Shown: positions 1 to 7,070, counted from the stretch's first letter. The stretch: DNA of 21,667 bases from an uncultured Prevotella sp. (GCA_900541575.1 UQKO01000045.1:1-21667); one strand, 5' to 3'. Program-made: numbers and translations. Notes: generated by a model not told the origin, from the letters alone.

Positions 1-485
1 TCTCAGCAATTCAAGCAAGCTTGATTGCATTCGACTTGCACGATAATTCAGCCCGTCCATCCTAAATCCGAAAGTTGAGTAACGTATAATTCAAGTTACG
101 CAAAAAGGCCGTTCATGTTATCGTCCTTCGGTCGAAGGCGATGACTTAGATAACGTTCTAAGAAAACTTCTACGGCCTTTTAGCCTAACAACAATATACT
201 TAAAGAGCATACTGCAACGCACTGGTTAAACAACTACTATCAAAGTTTCAGATTCTGCCCACTCAAGTTAAAAGCGAAACCTGAACAAATTGAAAAATAG
301 ACTTGTCTATACAGATAATTTATTGCAACTTTGCGATAGTTTGCTTGGAAATAGAAATATACGACCTTACAAGTAAGTATGCACTCTGCATGTATTGCTA
401 GAAACCCCTTATCGACAGAAAATCTCCTAATGTATCTGAATACCAACAGGCGGTTCTTCACCGAAACGACACCTCTTTATTAATT
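1..485. other. Intergenic region, no supported gene
   Basis: I see no convincing gene in these 485 bases. A minus-strand reading frame starting at ATG 58-60 is open to the left edge for 20 codons, and a plus-strand frame open from the edge stops near 65. Either could be the tip of a neighbouring gene, but neither can be supported. A 73-codon minus-strand ORF at 240-461 has no recognisable features. The stretch contains a nested stem-loop at 102-181 (separate entry). A weak promoter-like CAACTTTG at 326-333 lies upstream of the AAA+ ATPase gene, but its -33 element is poor. Confidence 0.6.
102..181. terminator. Nested stem-loop, possible bidirectional terminator or structured RNA
   Basis: Bases 103-112 (AAAAGGCCGT) pair perfectly with 172-181 (ACGGCCTTTT). 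The 59 bases between them fold again: GTTATC pairs with GATAAC, and inside that ATCG-T-CCTTC pairs with GAAGG-CGAT around GGTC. The closing stem is followed by a short T run on either strand (4 T on plus, 5 T on minus). It may therefore be a bidirectional terminator with an unusually large structured loop, or a small structured RNA. No neighbouring gene end decides between these. Confidence 0.4.
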
Positions 486-2225
486 ATGCAAAACACCTCT
501 CAAAATCCCAAATCATTTTCATCAAATGACATTGGATGTACCGCACTTCTTATACTGCTCATCACAATTGTTCTGACCTGTTTCATTGGATGGAAAGATC
601 ATCCCATAATCTGCACATTGATTAGCATTATTGCTGCTTTTCTTTTCATTGGAATATGGACCTACCCGTCTGATTCTTCATCAGATGCAAAAGACAGCTC
701 TGTCTCTCAAGAGCCTTCTCCACTGCTCAATCCTAACCCCCGTCCCGTACCCCTCAGCCACAAACGTTCGATTTGCGACATCGGTCCAGCTGAGTTTGAC
801 TTAGTACAATCTGAGGGGCGTCGGCTCTACGATTTTATAGAGCACACATTCCAACGCTCCGACGTGCGCAAATGGCTCGATCGGGTGATGAACCTACTCA
901 ATGAAGATAGAACTCCTTGTAACTTTGAGCGGAAAAAGGAAATGACCATCTTTGCTGACATTAAACGTGCTTATAATGGCCTTGGACATGACTATCCCTC
1001 CGACGATCCAGAAAGCATGGGGCTTACTTTTTTTGTGACCTACTATCTCGATGAGAAGCACACGATATGGGAGTATCAAGATCGAGCTACATTGAGAGAG
1101 CTGCAAGATGATCTGAGCGAATTGCTTCATGATGCCGACAGAATAAATGATGCATCAAGCTGTGGTAAGGATGTTTTTTATCTCGAATATATATTGGGAT
1201 TGTGCAACAAAGATTTAGTTACACAATACATCACGCTGCTCTATCGTTTCACTTCGGCCACTGCGAAAGCCGATGGCACGGTGAGCCCGCAAGAAGCAGA
1301 ATGGCTCACTACGATAGCCCAAAAGAATTTCTCCATCGACACATCCGATTTGGAAGGAATTCAAGATGCGAAAGCCACGGAGAACGATCCGTTAGCACCG
1401 AAATCGGTCTTAATGGAACAGATAAAGACAGCCGAGGAGGAACTCGACGGTCTCATAGGATTGCAAGAAGTGAAAGAGGATGTGAAGCGTCTCTCTAACT
1501 TTGTGCGTATTCAGCAAGAACGCGAAAAACGGGGAATGAAGACTACTTCAGTATCGTACCACTGTGTGTTTACCGGCAATCCGGGTACGGGCAAGACCAC
1601 AGTGGCACGCATCGTGGCACGTATATATAAGGAAATGGGGATTCTCAAGAAGGGACAACTCATCGAGACAGATCGTTCGGGTCTTGTAGCAGAGTACGTG
1701 GGACAAACGGCGGTAAAAACGAATAAGGTAGTGGATAGCGCGCTCGATGGTGTGCTTTTCATCGACGAAGCATATTCGCTAGTGCAAGGTAGCAAGCAAG
1801 ATTATGGTATGGAAGCCATCGCCACGCTGCTCAAGCGCATGGAGGACGACCGAAGTCGACTTGTGGTGATTCTTGCGGGCTATGAGGAAGAGATGCATAC
1901 ATTTATCGAGGCGAATCCTGGATTGCAAAGCCGATTCAATCGATACATTCATTTCGATGACTATTCGGCCGAGGAACTGTTTGAGATATTCCAGTTGAGC
2001 ATGAAAAAGTTGGAATATCAGTTGAGCCCTTCTGCCCGAGAAAAGTTACAACAAGTGCTTGCGCATGCGGTGGCAAACAAGGACAAGAATTTTGGAAATG
2101 CACGATTTGCTCGCAATCTCTTTGAACGTACACTCGAGAATCAGGCTACGCGATTGGCCACAGTGGCTTCACTTACAAAGGAATCGCTCTCATATATTAC
2201 CGACGAGGATATTCCCCCAAAATGA
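486..2225 (+). CDS. Membrane-anchored CbbX/SpoVK-like AAA+ ATPase with TerB-like middle region
   Basis: The 579-residue protein is an AAA+ ATPase of the CbbX/SpoVK/EccA type, a class that remodels partner proteins using ATP. Residues 17-57 form one or two hydrophobic membrane segments, followed by a Ser/Pro-rich linker (61-92). Residues 245-283 (LLYRFTSATAKADGTVSPQE) resemble a TerB/DjlA-like helical domain. The AAA+ module spans about 320-579: Walker A GNPGTGKT 364-371, Walker B VLFIDEAY 423-430, sensor 1 near VILAGY 461-466, arginine finger in SRFNR 482-486, and sensor 2 GNAR 537-540. All catalytic motifs are intact, so the ATPase should be active. The first ATG gives a sensible membrane N terminus. 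It stands alone, convergent with the next gene, so its substrate cannot be inferred. Confidence 0.88.
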   Translation: MQNTSQNPKSFSSNDIGCTALLILLITIVLTCFIGWKDHPIICTLISIIAAFLFIGIWTYPSDSSSDAKDSSVSQEPSPLLNPNPRPVPLSHKRSICDIGPAEFDLVQSEGRRLYDFIEHTFQRSDVRKWLDRVMNLLNEDRTPCNFERKKEMTIFADIKRAYNGLGHDYPSDDPESMGLTFFVTYYLDEKHTIWEYQDRATLRELQDDLSELLHDADRINDASSCGKDVFYLEYILGLCNKDLVTQYITLLYRFTSATAKADGTVSPQEAEWLTTIAQKNFSIDTSDLEGIQDAKATENDPLAPKSVLMEQIKTAEEELDGLIGLQEVKEDVKRLSNFVRIQQEREKRGMKTTSVSYHCVFTGNPGTGKTTVARIVARIYKEMGILKKGQLIETDRSGLVAEYVGQTAVKTNKVVDSALDGVLFIDEAYSLVQGSKQDYGMEAIATLLKRMEDDRSRLVVILAGYEEEMHTFIEANPGLQSRFNRYIHFDDYSAEELFEIFQLSMKKLEYQLSPSAREKLQQVLAHAVANKDKNFGNARFARNLFERTLENQATRLATVASLTKESLSYITDEDIPPK

Positions 2226-2340
2226 GAAAAAGCTGAAAGACGACTCTAGTTCTCAAGAAAATAAAGTTTTGGGATGGCTTCTTTTTTCTTTGGGAGAGAG
2301 GAAAATGATCCTTTCATAGAGTTCTCAGAGAAATAAAATT

Positions 2341-2392
2341 CATGGCCAATTCAGTGGCCGCGCGACGCGTCGCTCACTGTGAATTGGCCATG
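2341..2392. terminator. Long hairpin between convergent genes, probable bidirectional terminator
   Basis: Bases 2341-2353 (CATGGCCAATTCA) pair with 2380-2392 (TGAATTGGCCATG) in a perfect 13-bp stem. Inside, GTG can pair with CAC, and the top is the perfect 12-bp palindrome GCGACGCGTCGC at 2362-2373. It lies between the 3' ends of the AAA+ ATPase gene (plus) and the secreted-protein gene (minus), where a shared terminator would be expected. There is no clear T run on either side, so a transcript-stabilising or site-specific function is also possible. Confidence 0.55.
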
Positions 2393-2401
2393 AGACTAAT
2401 G

Positions 2402-3286
2402 TTATTCAACGAAACGCCAAGTAAAAATGCATGAGGGGGATTTCATATCATCCGTTCCATCGTAGGAGTAGACATGGCGTTTGCCATCGGATGTTTTAAA
2501 ATAGACGCTAACGTTGCGCACAAAGCCTTCACGAGGGAAAGCCAAGGAGATGATCTTCCCAAATTCTGCATCGGGACACTGCGTCATATAGTTCATCACA
2601 TACGATTCTGTCTGGTCGGGAGCTATGGTTTGCGGCACATTCATATAGAGTACTTCATAGACCACACGGCCGTCTTCTTCCTCACGCACAAGTTGCATGG
2701 AAGGTTGTTTGTCGGTCACACGGGTGATGACAAATGAGGAATTAACCACATACGTGTAGCTGGGATTGGTGCCTGCCACAAGAAATTGCAGTGTATAATT
2801 GTCACTCCCCGAGGGATGACCCACCGTGAAAGGAAGTGAATGATAAATACCCTCTGTGCGAACTTGGAAATGTGCATCAGGACCATCTACTGTCCCCATG
2901 CCGTCGGGACCTTCCACCTCATAAGCGGGAGGCATCACAGGCGCTGAGAGCTGCGCTACTTGAAGCAAACGGCAACGTGACTTTTGCGTCCATGCTCCAA
3001 CCTGTCCCCCACCCTTTTGCTTCACATCGAGACAGATCCATGCAGAATTGCTCCCCACCACGGGAAAGAGATCACCAGCATAGGAGGAGCGATTCACTTG
3101 TACCCGACGACCTTTGTTGCTCGGTGTGAGGCGCATCAAGGGTTGTGCAGTCTTGAGTTGAGCAAAACTTTTAGGAGTAATCATCTTAAGCGAGAACTGT
3201 TTAGGTTGTGCCAGTACTACGGAAGTGCTTACCGTGGCATATAGGAGAAATGCGGCAACACGATATGGAGAAAAAAATCGTTTCAT
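2402..3286 (-). CDS. Secreted protein of unknown function, possible SH3-like domain
   Basis: A 294-residue protein when started at the ATG at 3284-3286. A longer reading from 3319 adds 11 residues. I prefer the shorter form because it begins directly with a signal peptide (MKRFF, a hydrophobic stretch, then VVLAQ with probable cleavage after VLA), and because a promoter-like site at 3317-3324 would place transcription start near 3310. Residues of roughly 50-100 (YAGDLFPVVGSNSAWICLDV, then WTQKSRCRLL) have the look of a bacterial SH3-like fold. The rest is a beta-rich region without a family I recognise. Cysteines are few. It is probably periplasmic or surface-exposed. The gene is monocistronic and convergent with the AAA+ ATPase gene. 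No enzymatic motif is visible. Confidence 0.75.
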   Translation of the reverse strand: MKRFFSPYRVAAFLLYATVSTSVVLAQPKQFSLKMITPKSFAQLKTAQPLMRLTPSNKGRRVQVNRSSYAGDLFPVVGSNSAWICLDVKQKGGGQVGAWTQKSRCRLLQVAQLSAPVMPPAYEVEGPDGMGTVDGPDAHFQVRTEGIYHSLPFTVGHPSGSDNYTLQFLVAGTNPSYTYVVNSSFVITRVTDKQPSMQLVREEEDGRVVYEVLYMNVPQTIAPDQTESYVMNYMTQCPDAEFGKIISLAFPREGFVRNVSVYFKTSDGKRHVYSYDGTDDMKSPSCIFTWRFVE

Positions 3287-3316
3287 ATTTTTAGATGTAT
3301 AATAGCATTGGAAGTG

Positions 3317-3324
3317 CAAACATA
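3317..3324 (-). promoter_or_regulatory. Promoter -7 element for the secreted protein gene
   Basis: Read on the minus strand this is TATGTTTG, matching the Bacteroidetes -7 consensus TAnnTTTG. The -33 TTTG is poor (GTTG about 16 bases upstream). Transcription from here would begin about 25 bases before ATG 3284-3286, which supports the shorter start of that gene. Confidence 0.4.
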
Positions 3325-3467
3325 CTCATTTTTCATTCAGCAACCATCATATCAATGCTTAAAATTTGCATAACTTCATCGGCACGAGTAAACGATTCAA
3401 CCTATTGATTGTCCCTTCGGGTAGTCGTTGATTCTTCTGCCAAGAAGGGAAAAGCCTATCGATTGCA

Positions 3468-3830
3468 ATGAGTCCTATTGACCACCCTCAGCTCTATGCT
3501 CAGCTACTCCACGAGGTAAAGGTAAGCAAACCACCTACTTCACACACGAGCAGAGGACAAAAGATTCTGGCACATGACCTATTATACTATCATACTTCAT
3601 CGCTTCGCAAGGAGTTTCTTCAGCAATTCGACATTGCTCATCAAGTGGATGTCAATGGATGTTGGTTGACCGCAATAGCAAATCTGCAAAGCATGCGCCA
3701 TAAGGCGGAATTCGATTTGTTAGGCAATCTCATCCATGGTCAAATGCCTTATATGAAGTTTCTGTACGTTAAGTCAGATGTTTGCCGCCAGCTTCTTTCA
3801 GATTCCACCTCGCAATGGATTCGCTATTAG
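3468..3830 (+). CDS. Hypothetical 120-aa protein, unrecognised
   Basis: This is the only long open frame in the 3.3-3.84 kb interval. It has 120 codons, begins MSPIDHPQLYAQLLHEVKV and ends with TSQWIRY. I recognise no family, signal peptide, membrane segment or catalytic motif. It is rich in His, Leu and Ser and has no obvious promoter. Upstream bases 3412-3450 contain a short inverted repeat (TCCCTTC with GAAGGGA). The ORF ends where a terminator-linked repeat (3829-3880) begins. It could be a real orphan gene, the remains of a decayed gene, or a chance ORF; I lean only slightly to a real or formerly real gene. Confidence 0.3.
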   Translation: MSPIDHPQLYAQLLHEVKVSKPPTSHTSRGQKILAHDLLYYHTSSLRKEFLQQFDIAHQVDVNGCWLTAIANLQSMRHKAEFDLLGNLIHGQMPYMKFLYVKSDVCRQLLSDSTSQWIRY

Positions 3831-3880
3831 GGATTGTTAAAACTTGCACCCGTTAGACAATGCTCATGCCGAGCATACCC
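3829..3880 (-). repeat. Terminator-linked repeat, copy B
   Basis: On the minus strand this segment directly follows the T run of the terminator at 3881-3914. It carries GGTATGCTCGGCATGAGC, then TCTAACGGGTGCAAGT, and ends near CCCTAA. About 40 of 52 positions match a second copy at 8464-8517, which likewise directly follows the rpoC terminator. GCTCGGCATGAGC can fold as a 4-bp hairpin. The identity of the repeat is unknown to me. It could be a relic of a mobile element end or an intergenic repeat family. Confidence 0.6.
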
Positions 3881-3914
3881 AAAAAAGGCTGTTCGAATCA
3901 CTTCGAACAGCCTT
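3881..3914 (-). terminator. Intrinsic terminator of the secreted-protein/small-peptide unit
   Basis: Bases 3885-3897 (AAGGCTGTTCGAA) pair perfectly with 3902-3914 (TTCGAACAGCCTT) around a 4-base loop. On the minus strand the stem is followed by a run of U from bases 3886-3881. It lies 115 bases downstream of the small peptide gene and ends that transcription unit. Confidence 0.85.
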
Positions 3915-4028
3915 GACAAATGAAAAAAATTACGGTTTTGCTCTCTTTGTAGAGAAGCGTTACTGTAATTACCTGTGGGGCTACCTACTTCCCCACAAGT
4001 GTCTTAACACCTTAGAGAAACGGTGTGA
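3915..4028 (-). ncRNA. Structured 3' untranslated region
   Basis: Between the small peptide stop codon and the terminator, the minus-strand RNA can form several successive hairpins. These are ACACC/GGTGT (4008-4012 with 4022-4026), TGTGGGG/CCCCACA (3974-3980 with 3991-3997), and AATTAC/GTAATT (3928-3933 with 3965-3970) enclosing a small TCTC/GAGA stem. Such a density of stems in 114 bases suggests a functional 3' region or a small RNA released from the mRNA. This is inference only; I recognise no RNA family. Confidence 0.35.
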
Positions 4029-4205
4029 TTAGTCTTCGTCGGTTGCAGCCCAGGTATCGCTGTTCCAACCCTTACCTTCAGACATGATAACGTTAGTTTC
4101 CTTATCTTTGTTCACATCGAAAGAGGGATTTGAGCCAGCCAACACCTTGTCCTCAGTGAAGAGACAAACTGTCTGAGCCTGGGGCTTGATATATGATTTC
4201 TTCAT
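4029..4205 (-). CDS. Small peptide of 58 aa, MKKxYIKP type
   Basis: A short minus-strand gene: ATG at 4203-4205, stop TAA at 4029-4031. The product starts MKKSYIKPQAQTVCLFTEDK, continues with VLAGSNPSF, and has an acidic, Trp-containing tail (GWNSDTWAATDED). In my recollection, short Bacteroidales proteins with an N-terminal MKKxYxxP, a central LAGS-like turn and a C-terminal Trp/acidic segment are common as unannotated hypothetical genes. There is no signal peptide, membrane segment or known domain. It begins 54 bases downstream of the large secreted-protein gene, on the same strand, and shares its terminator, so it is probably co-transcribed with it and under the same G-tract promoter. A modified or exported peptide is possible but not shown. 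Confidence 0.65.
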   Translation of the reverse strand: MKKSYIKPQAQTVCLFTEDKVLAGSNPSFDVNKDKETNVIMSEGKGWNSDTWAATDED

Positions 4206-4259
4206 TTTGATAGGATATTTTCTTGTTGATTAAAATGATAGAATTGATACGCTGTTTGT

Positions 4260-6698
4260 TTACTTCACAAACTTCTTACCGTTCTGGATGTAAACACCAC
4301 CCTTAACAGCCTTCACTACACGACGACCGCTGAGGTCGAAGATAGGAGCGTTTTCGCTTGCAACAACAGCATTGTTAATGCCAGTAACGTTACCGCCAAA
4401 GTTCATGGCAATAGCACCTGGAGCTGTTGTGAGTGAGCTTGCTGCAATAAATGCCTTGTTAGCTGCGATAGTAGTAAGTGCTGCTGCGGGCTTGTAGAAA
4501 CCTACAGTGTTATCGCTGCTCTTACCGAATACAAGGTATTCAGCACGATGGTCAGTAACACTAGCAGATTCACCACTACCAGTAGTAGTTTCGAGAGCAA
4601 CCTTAACGTTAGAACCAGTCAAAGCGTTAGTGATTGTAAGAGGTTCAGCGTCACCAATAGTAAGTGTAGCCTTTTCAGCATCACCTACGAGTACGAAACC
4701 TTGGTTAGCAGGAACACTGCTTACAGCAGTCATGTTGAGAACGTCCTTAGTATTGTTGAGTTCACCTACGTAAGCTTGAGCACCGTTAACTGCGTTAACA
4801 GCGAAGGGAAGGTATGCAGAAGCATAACGCTTGCCGTTACCTTCTGTCATAGCGATTTCAACATCGGTTGCGGGAACTACGTACCAATGTGAAGGACTAT
4901 TAATAGCACCAGCATCCCAAGTAAATAAGGTATTGGCTGCAGAACCATTGCAGTGTAAATAACTACGATCTGATACGTTACTTACCATATCGTAGAAAGC
5001 AAAGTGTGTACCTACTTGAATTACCTTATAGCTACCTTTTTCACCAGAATCTTCATTTTCAAGTGTGATGGCTATATTGTTACCTTTGCGTTTGCCAAAA
5101 GTCTTATCTTGCATCTTGATGCGATAACGTCCTGTTTCTGCATTAGTGAATGTAACAACAGAACTTACTGCTTTGTTAACTTCTTTAGAAGTTTTCATAA
5201 TATTGTCAGCAGTAACATAAAGAGTATTTAAACTTGATGCATTTACAAGACGATAATATTTACCAGCAACAATAGTTTCTCCCTTACCTGCATTAATTTT
5301 TTTATTCTCTTCAGCAAGAGCTTTAATATGTTCTGCTGTTGCATTGTTAGCTATGGCAGCTTCATATACCTCTTTGAATTTAGCAAGGTTTGTAGCGTCT
5401 GCAAGATAAGAGTTCGCACCGATAGCACCTTCGGGAGCTCCACTGTCATCGTAGAGAGAAAAAGGAGCAGCATAGTCAGTTACATAGCTATAAGGCTCCT
5501 GAATACGAATGGTTGAACCATCGTCAAAACCATCCCATGTAGCAATATTGTCTTCTCCATAACGATTAAGGCAGTTGCCTTCAGTTACAAAGATACCAAA
5601 GCCATCATTGTTGCTTGTTTCATAGAGTTTGAAGGTACTTTCTTTACCATCAACCAACTTGAGTTGTCCATCAAGTACGATGGGCTTGTTTTCGCTCTTG
5701 CTGTAGATTTTGTATCCTTCTTTCAAGTTACCAACAAAAGCCCACTGATATTTATCTTCAAGTACGTCAGGGTGGTTAGTCTTGTCAACAATTGTTGTTC
5801 CTACAGCTTCACCACCTTTTGCAGAAAGCAAGAAATTACCTGAATTGCCACGCATGGTCATTGCATACCAATGTGCAGTATTGGCATCAAAAGTAGATGT
5901 AGCAATGAAAGGAAGCGTTTTCTCAGTACAAGCGATGTTATAACCATCTGCTGTAGCAGTGATATCACCATTGGCAAGGAAAGGCAAAGTGGGGATAGTA
6001 ATCTGCTGGTTTTCGTCAACAATATTGGTGAAAGTCTTCCTGTCATATTCATCACCATTTACCATGTAGTGATAGGTAATGTTTTTTAATGCGAGCTCAA
6101 CATCTTTTGCTAAAAAGAATTCAGCACAAGAAGCGTAACCCGAAGTTTTTGCATTACCACTGGTATCAAAGCCATTGATAGCTTCGGTAACAACGAACAA
6201 AAGGTAGCGTCCCTTTTGGGTATCAAATTTGGCAGTTTTGAGCACAGGCGAAGCTTCCGTAGACTGATAAGTAAATGTGCCTTCGTAGTCTGCGGCACCA
6301 AGTGCGTCGACAATATCCTTTGATGACTTTTCGCTGCTTACACCATCGAAAGGAGTATTACTAACGTAGATTTTGTACTTACTTACAGTACCATTAGTCA
6401 AGCCATCACGAGGAATATAACCAATTGTGTTAAATTCTTGTTCAGAACCCAAGTCTACTTGGAAAAATTGGGGCAGTTTTTCTGTTTGGTCACCTTGTGC
6501 ACCAGTAGAGCCATTCCAATAAGTGTGCCAATACGTGTTGTTTTTTCCATCGATGATAGCATTTGCGTGACCTGCACCACCATCGTCGCATTCACTTGAT
6601 GTAGTTACACTCCACCCTGCACGAGAAAGAATCTGAGCAGAAGCAGTCATTGATCCCATAGCAAGGAGCAATGACATCATGAAAGTAATTTTCTTCAT
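4260..6698 (-). CDS. Large secreted protein with F5/8 type C (discoidin)-like domain and C-terminal sorting-type tail
   Basis: An 812-residue protein when started at ATG 6696-6698, where a clear signal peptide begins (MKKITFMMSLLLAMGSMTAS, then AQ). A start at 6770 would add 24 residues ahead of this signal and is unlikely. Mature residues about 27-190 look like a discoidin/CBM32 carbohydrate-binding fold: NAIIDGKNNTYWHTYWNG, FFQVDLGS, a KYKIYVSN strand and a closing ASCAEFFLA strand. The middle contains beta-rich segments that may be ricin-like trefoils (YQWAFVGNLKEGYKIYSKSE), interrupted by a short helical linker. The last about 30 residues (FDLSGRRVVKAVKGGVYIQ, then NGKKFVK) resemble the terminal beta-domain of type IX secretion cargo. 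Expected location is the cell surface or outside, with binding to glycans. Expression may be switched by the G-tract next to its promoter. Confidence 0.8.
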   Translation of the reverse strand: MKKITFMMSLLLAMGSMTASAQILSRAGWSVTTSSECDDGGAGHANAIIDGKNNTYWHTYWNGSTGAQGDQTEKLPQFFQVDLGSEQEFNTIGYIPRDGLTNGTVSKYKIYVSNTPFDGVSSEKSSKDIVDALGAADYEGTFTYQSTEASPVLKTAKFDTQKGRYLLFVVTEAINGFDTSGNAKTSGYASCAEFFLAKDVELALKNITYHYMVNGDEYDRKTFTNIVDENQQITIPTLPFLANGDITATADGYNIACTEKTLPFIATSTFDANTAHWYAMTMRGNSGNFLLSAKGGEAVGTTIVDKTNHPDVLEDKYQWAFVGNLKEGYKIYSKSENKPIVLDGQLKLVDGKESTFKLYETSNNDGFGIFVTEGNCLNRYGEDNIATWDGFDDGSTIRIQEPYSYVTDYAAPFSLYDDSGAPEGAIGANSYLADATNLAKFKEVYEAAIANNATAEHIKALAEENKKINAGKGETIVAGKYYRLVNASSLNTLYVTADNIMKTSKEVNKAVSSVVTFTNAETGRYRIKMQDKTFGKRKGNNIAITLENEDSGEKGSYKVIQVGTHFAFYDMVSNVSDRSYLHCNGSAANTLFTWDAGAINSPSHWYVVPATDVEIAMTEGNGKRYASAYLPFAVNAVNGAQAYVGELNNTKDVLNMTAVSSVPANQGFVLVGDAEKATLTIGDAEPLTITNALTGSNVKVALETTTGSGESASVTDHRAEYLVFGKSSDNTVGFYKPAAALTTIAANKAFIAASSLTTAPGAIAMNFGGNVTGINNAVVASENAPIFDLSGRRVVKAVKGGVYIQNGKKFVK

Positions 6699-6819
6699 GT
6701 TTGTTTTTGTTATTTGAAAGTTAAAGAAATTCTTCTTTGTAGGTAGGTAGTAAAGTGGGAGGTGTGTCAAGTTGTTAATAAAAATGCGTTTTTCTTGCTT
6801 ACATCTCTTATTCTGGGGG

Positions 6820-6851
6820 CAAATATACGAGCTAATTTATAAAAAAACAAA
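6820..6851 (-). promoter_or_regulatory. Bacteroidetes-type promoter of the discoidin-like secreted protein gene
   Basis: On the minus strand TTTG (6851-6848) is followed by exactly 20 bases and TATATTTG (6827-6820). This is a full match to the Bacteroidetes consensus TTTG-N19-21-TAnnTTTG. Transcription would begin near 6812-6815, giving an untranslated leader of about 115 bases before ATG 6696-6698. A 17-base C run on this strand ends one base before the -33 TTTG. Confidence 0.75.
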
Positions 6852-6852
6852 C

Positions 6853-6869
6853 GGGGGGGGGGGGGGGGG
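6853..6869. repeat. Homopolymer run of 17 G, likely phase-variation tract
   Basis: Seventeen consecutive G occupy this position (C17 on the minus strand). The tract abuts the -33 element of the promoter at 6820-6851, separated by one base. Runs of this length are prone to slipped-strand mispairing, and in other bacteria promoter-linked runs switch surface proteins on and off. The regulatory role here is inferred. Read errors in such runs are also common, so the exact length is uncertain. Confidence 0.9.
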
Positions 6870-6946
6870 TAATAAATGTTAAAAGGATAATTTTTGTTTT
6901 TGCATCAAAGAAGAAAGGCGATAAACTCTTAAGACAAAAAATGGCT

Positions 6947-7022
6947 TATTAGTCAAAGCGGGTGCTGAAAAAGCCCTAAAACATAAAAATTACAACGCTA
7001 TTAGTCAAAACGGGGGCTAAAA
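6947..7022. repeat. Pair of 24-bp imperfect direct repeats upstream of the switch promoter
   Basis: TATTAGTCAAARCGGGKGCT followed by RAAA occurs at 6947-6970 and again at 6999-7022, 21 of 24 positions identical, offset 52 bases. They lie 100-200 bases upstream of the -33 element of the discoidin-protein promoter. They may be binding sites for a regulator, or products of local duplication. The CAAAC-G-run context at the G17 tract resembles a third, expanded copy. Confidence 0.6.
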
Positions 7023-7070
7023 GAGTTGTTATTTAATTGATTATTCAGTTTATTTTAGCATTGAAAAATG

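Noticed and set aside
1..60. Partial minus-strand gene beginning MDGLNYRASRMQ and open to the window edge
   Set aside because: Only 20 codons are visible and nothing identifies it; an open plus-strand frame in the same place is equally possible.
240..461. Minus-strand ORF of 73 codons
   Set aside because: No recognisable domain, no promoter, aromatic-rich composition typical of a chance frame in AT-rich intergenic DNA.
3844..4032. Plus-strand ORF of 62 codons
   Set aside because: It runs through the repeat, the terminator and the structured 3' region, and overlaps the stop of the minus-strand peptide gene; explained by those features.
4507..4892. Plus-strand ORFs of 88 and 114 codons opposite the discoidin-protein gene
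   Set aside because: They are antisense to a well-supported coding frame with signal peptide, domain motifs and proper C terminus; no features of their own.
6699..6770. Longer start of the discoidin-like protein
   Set aside because: It would place 24 residues before an obvious signal peptide.
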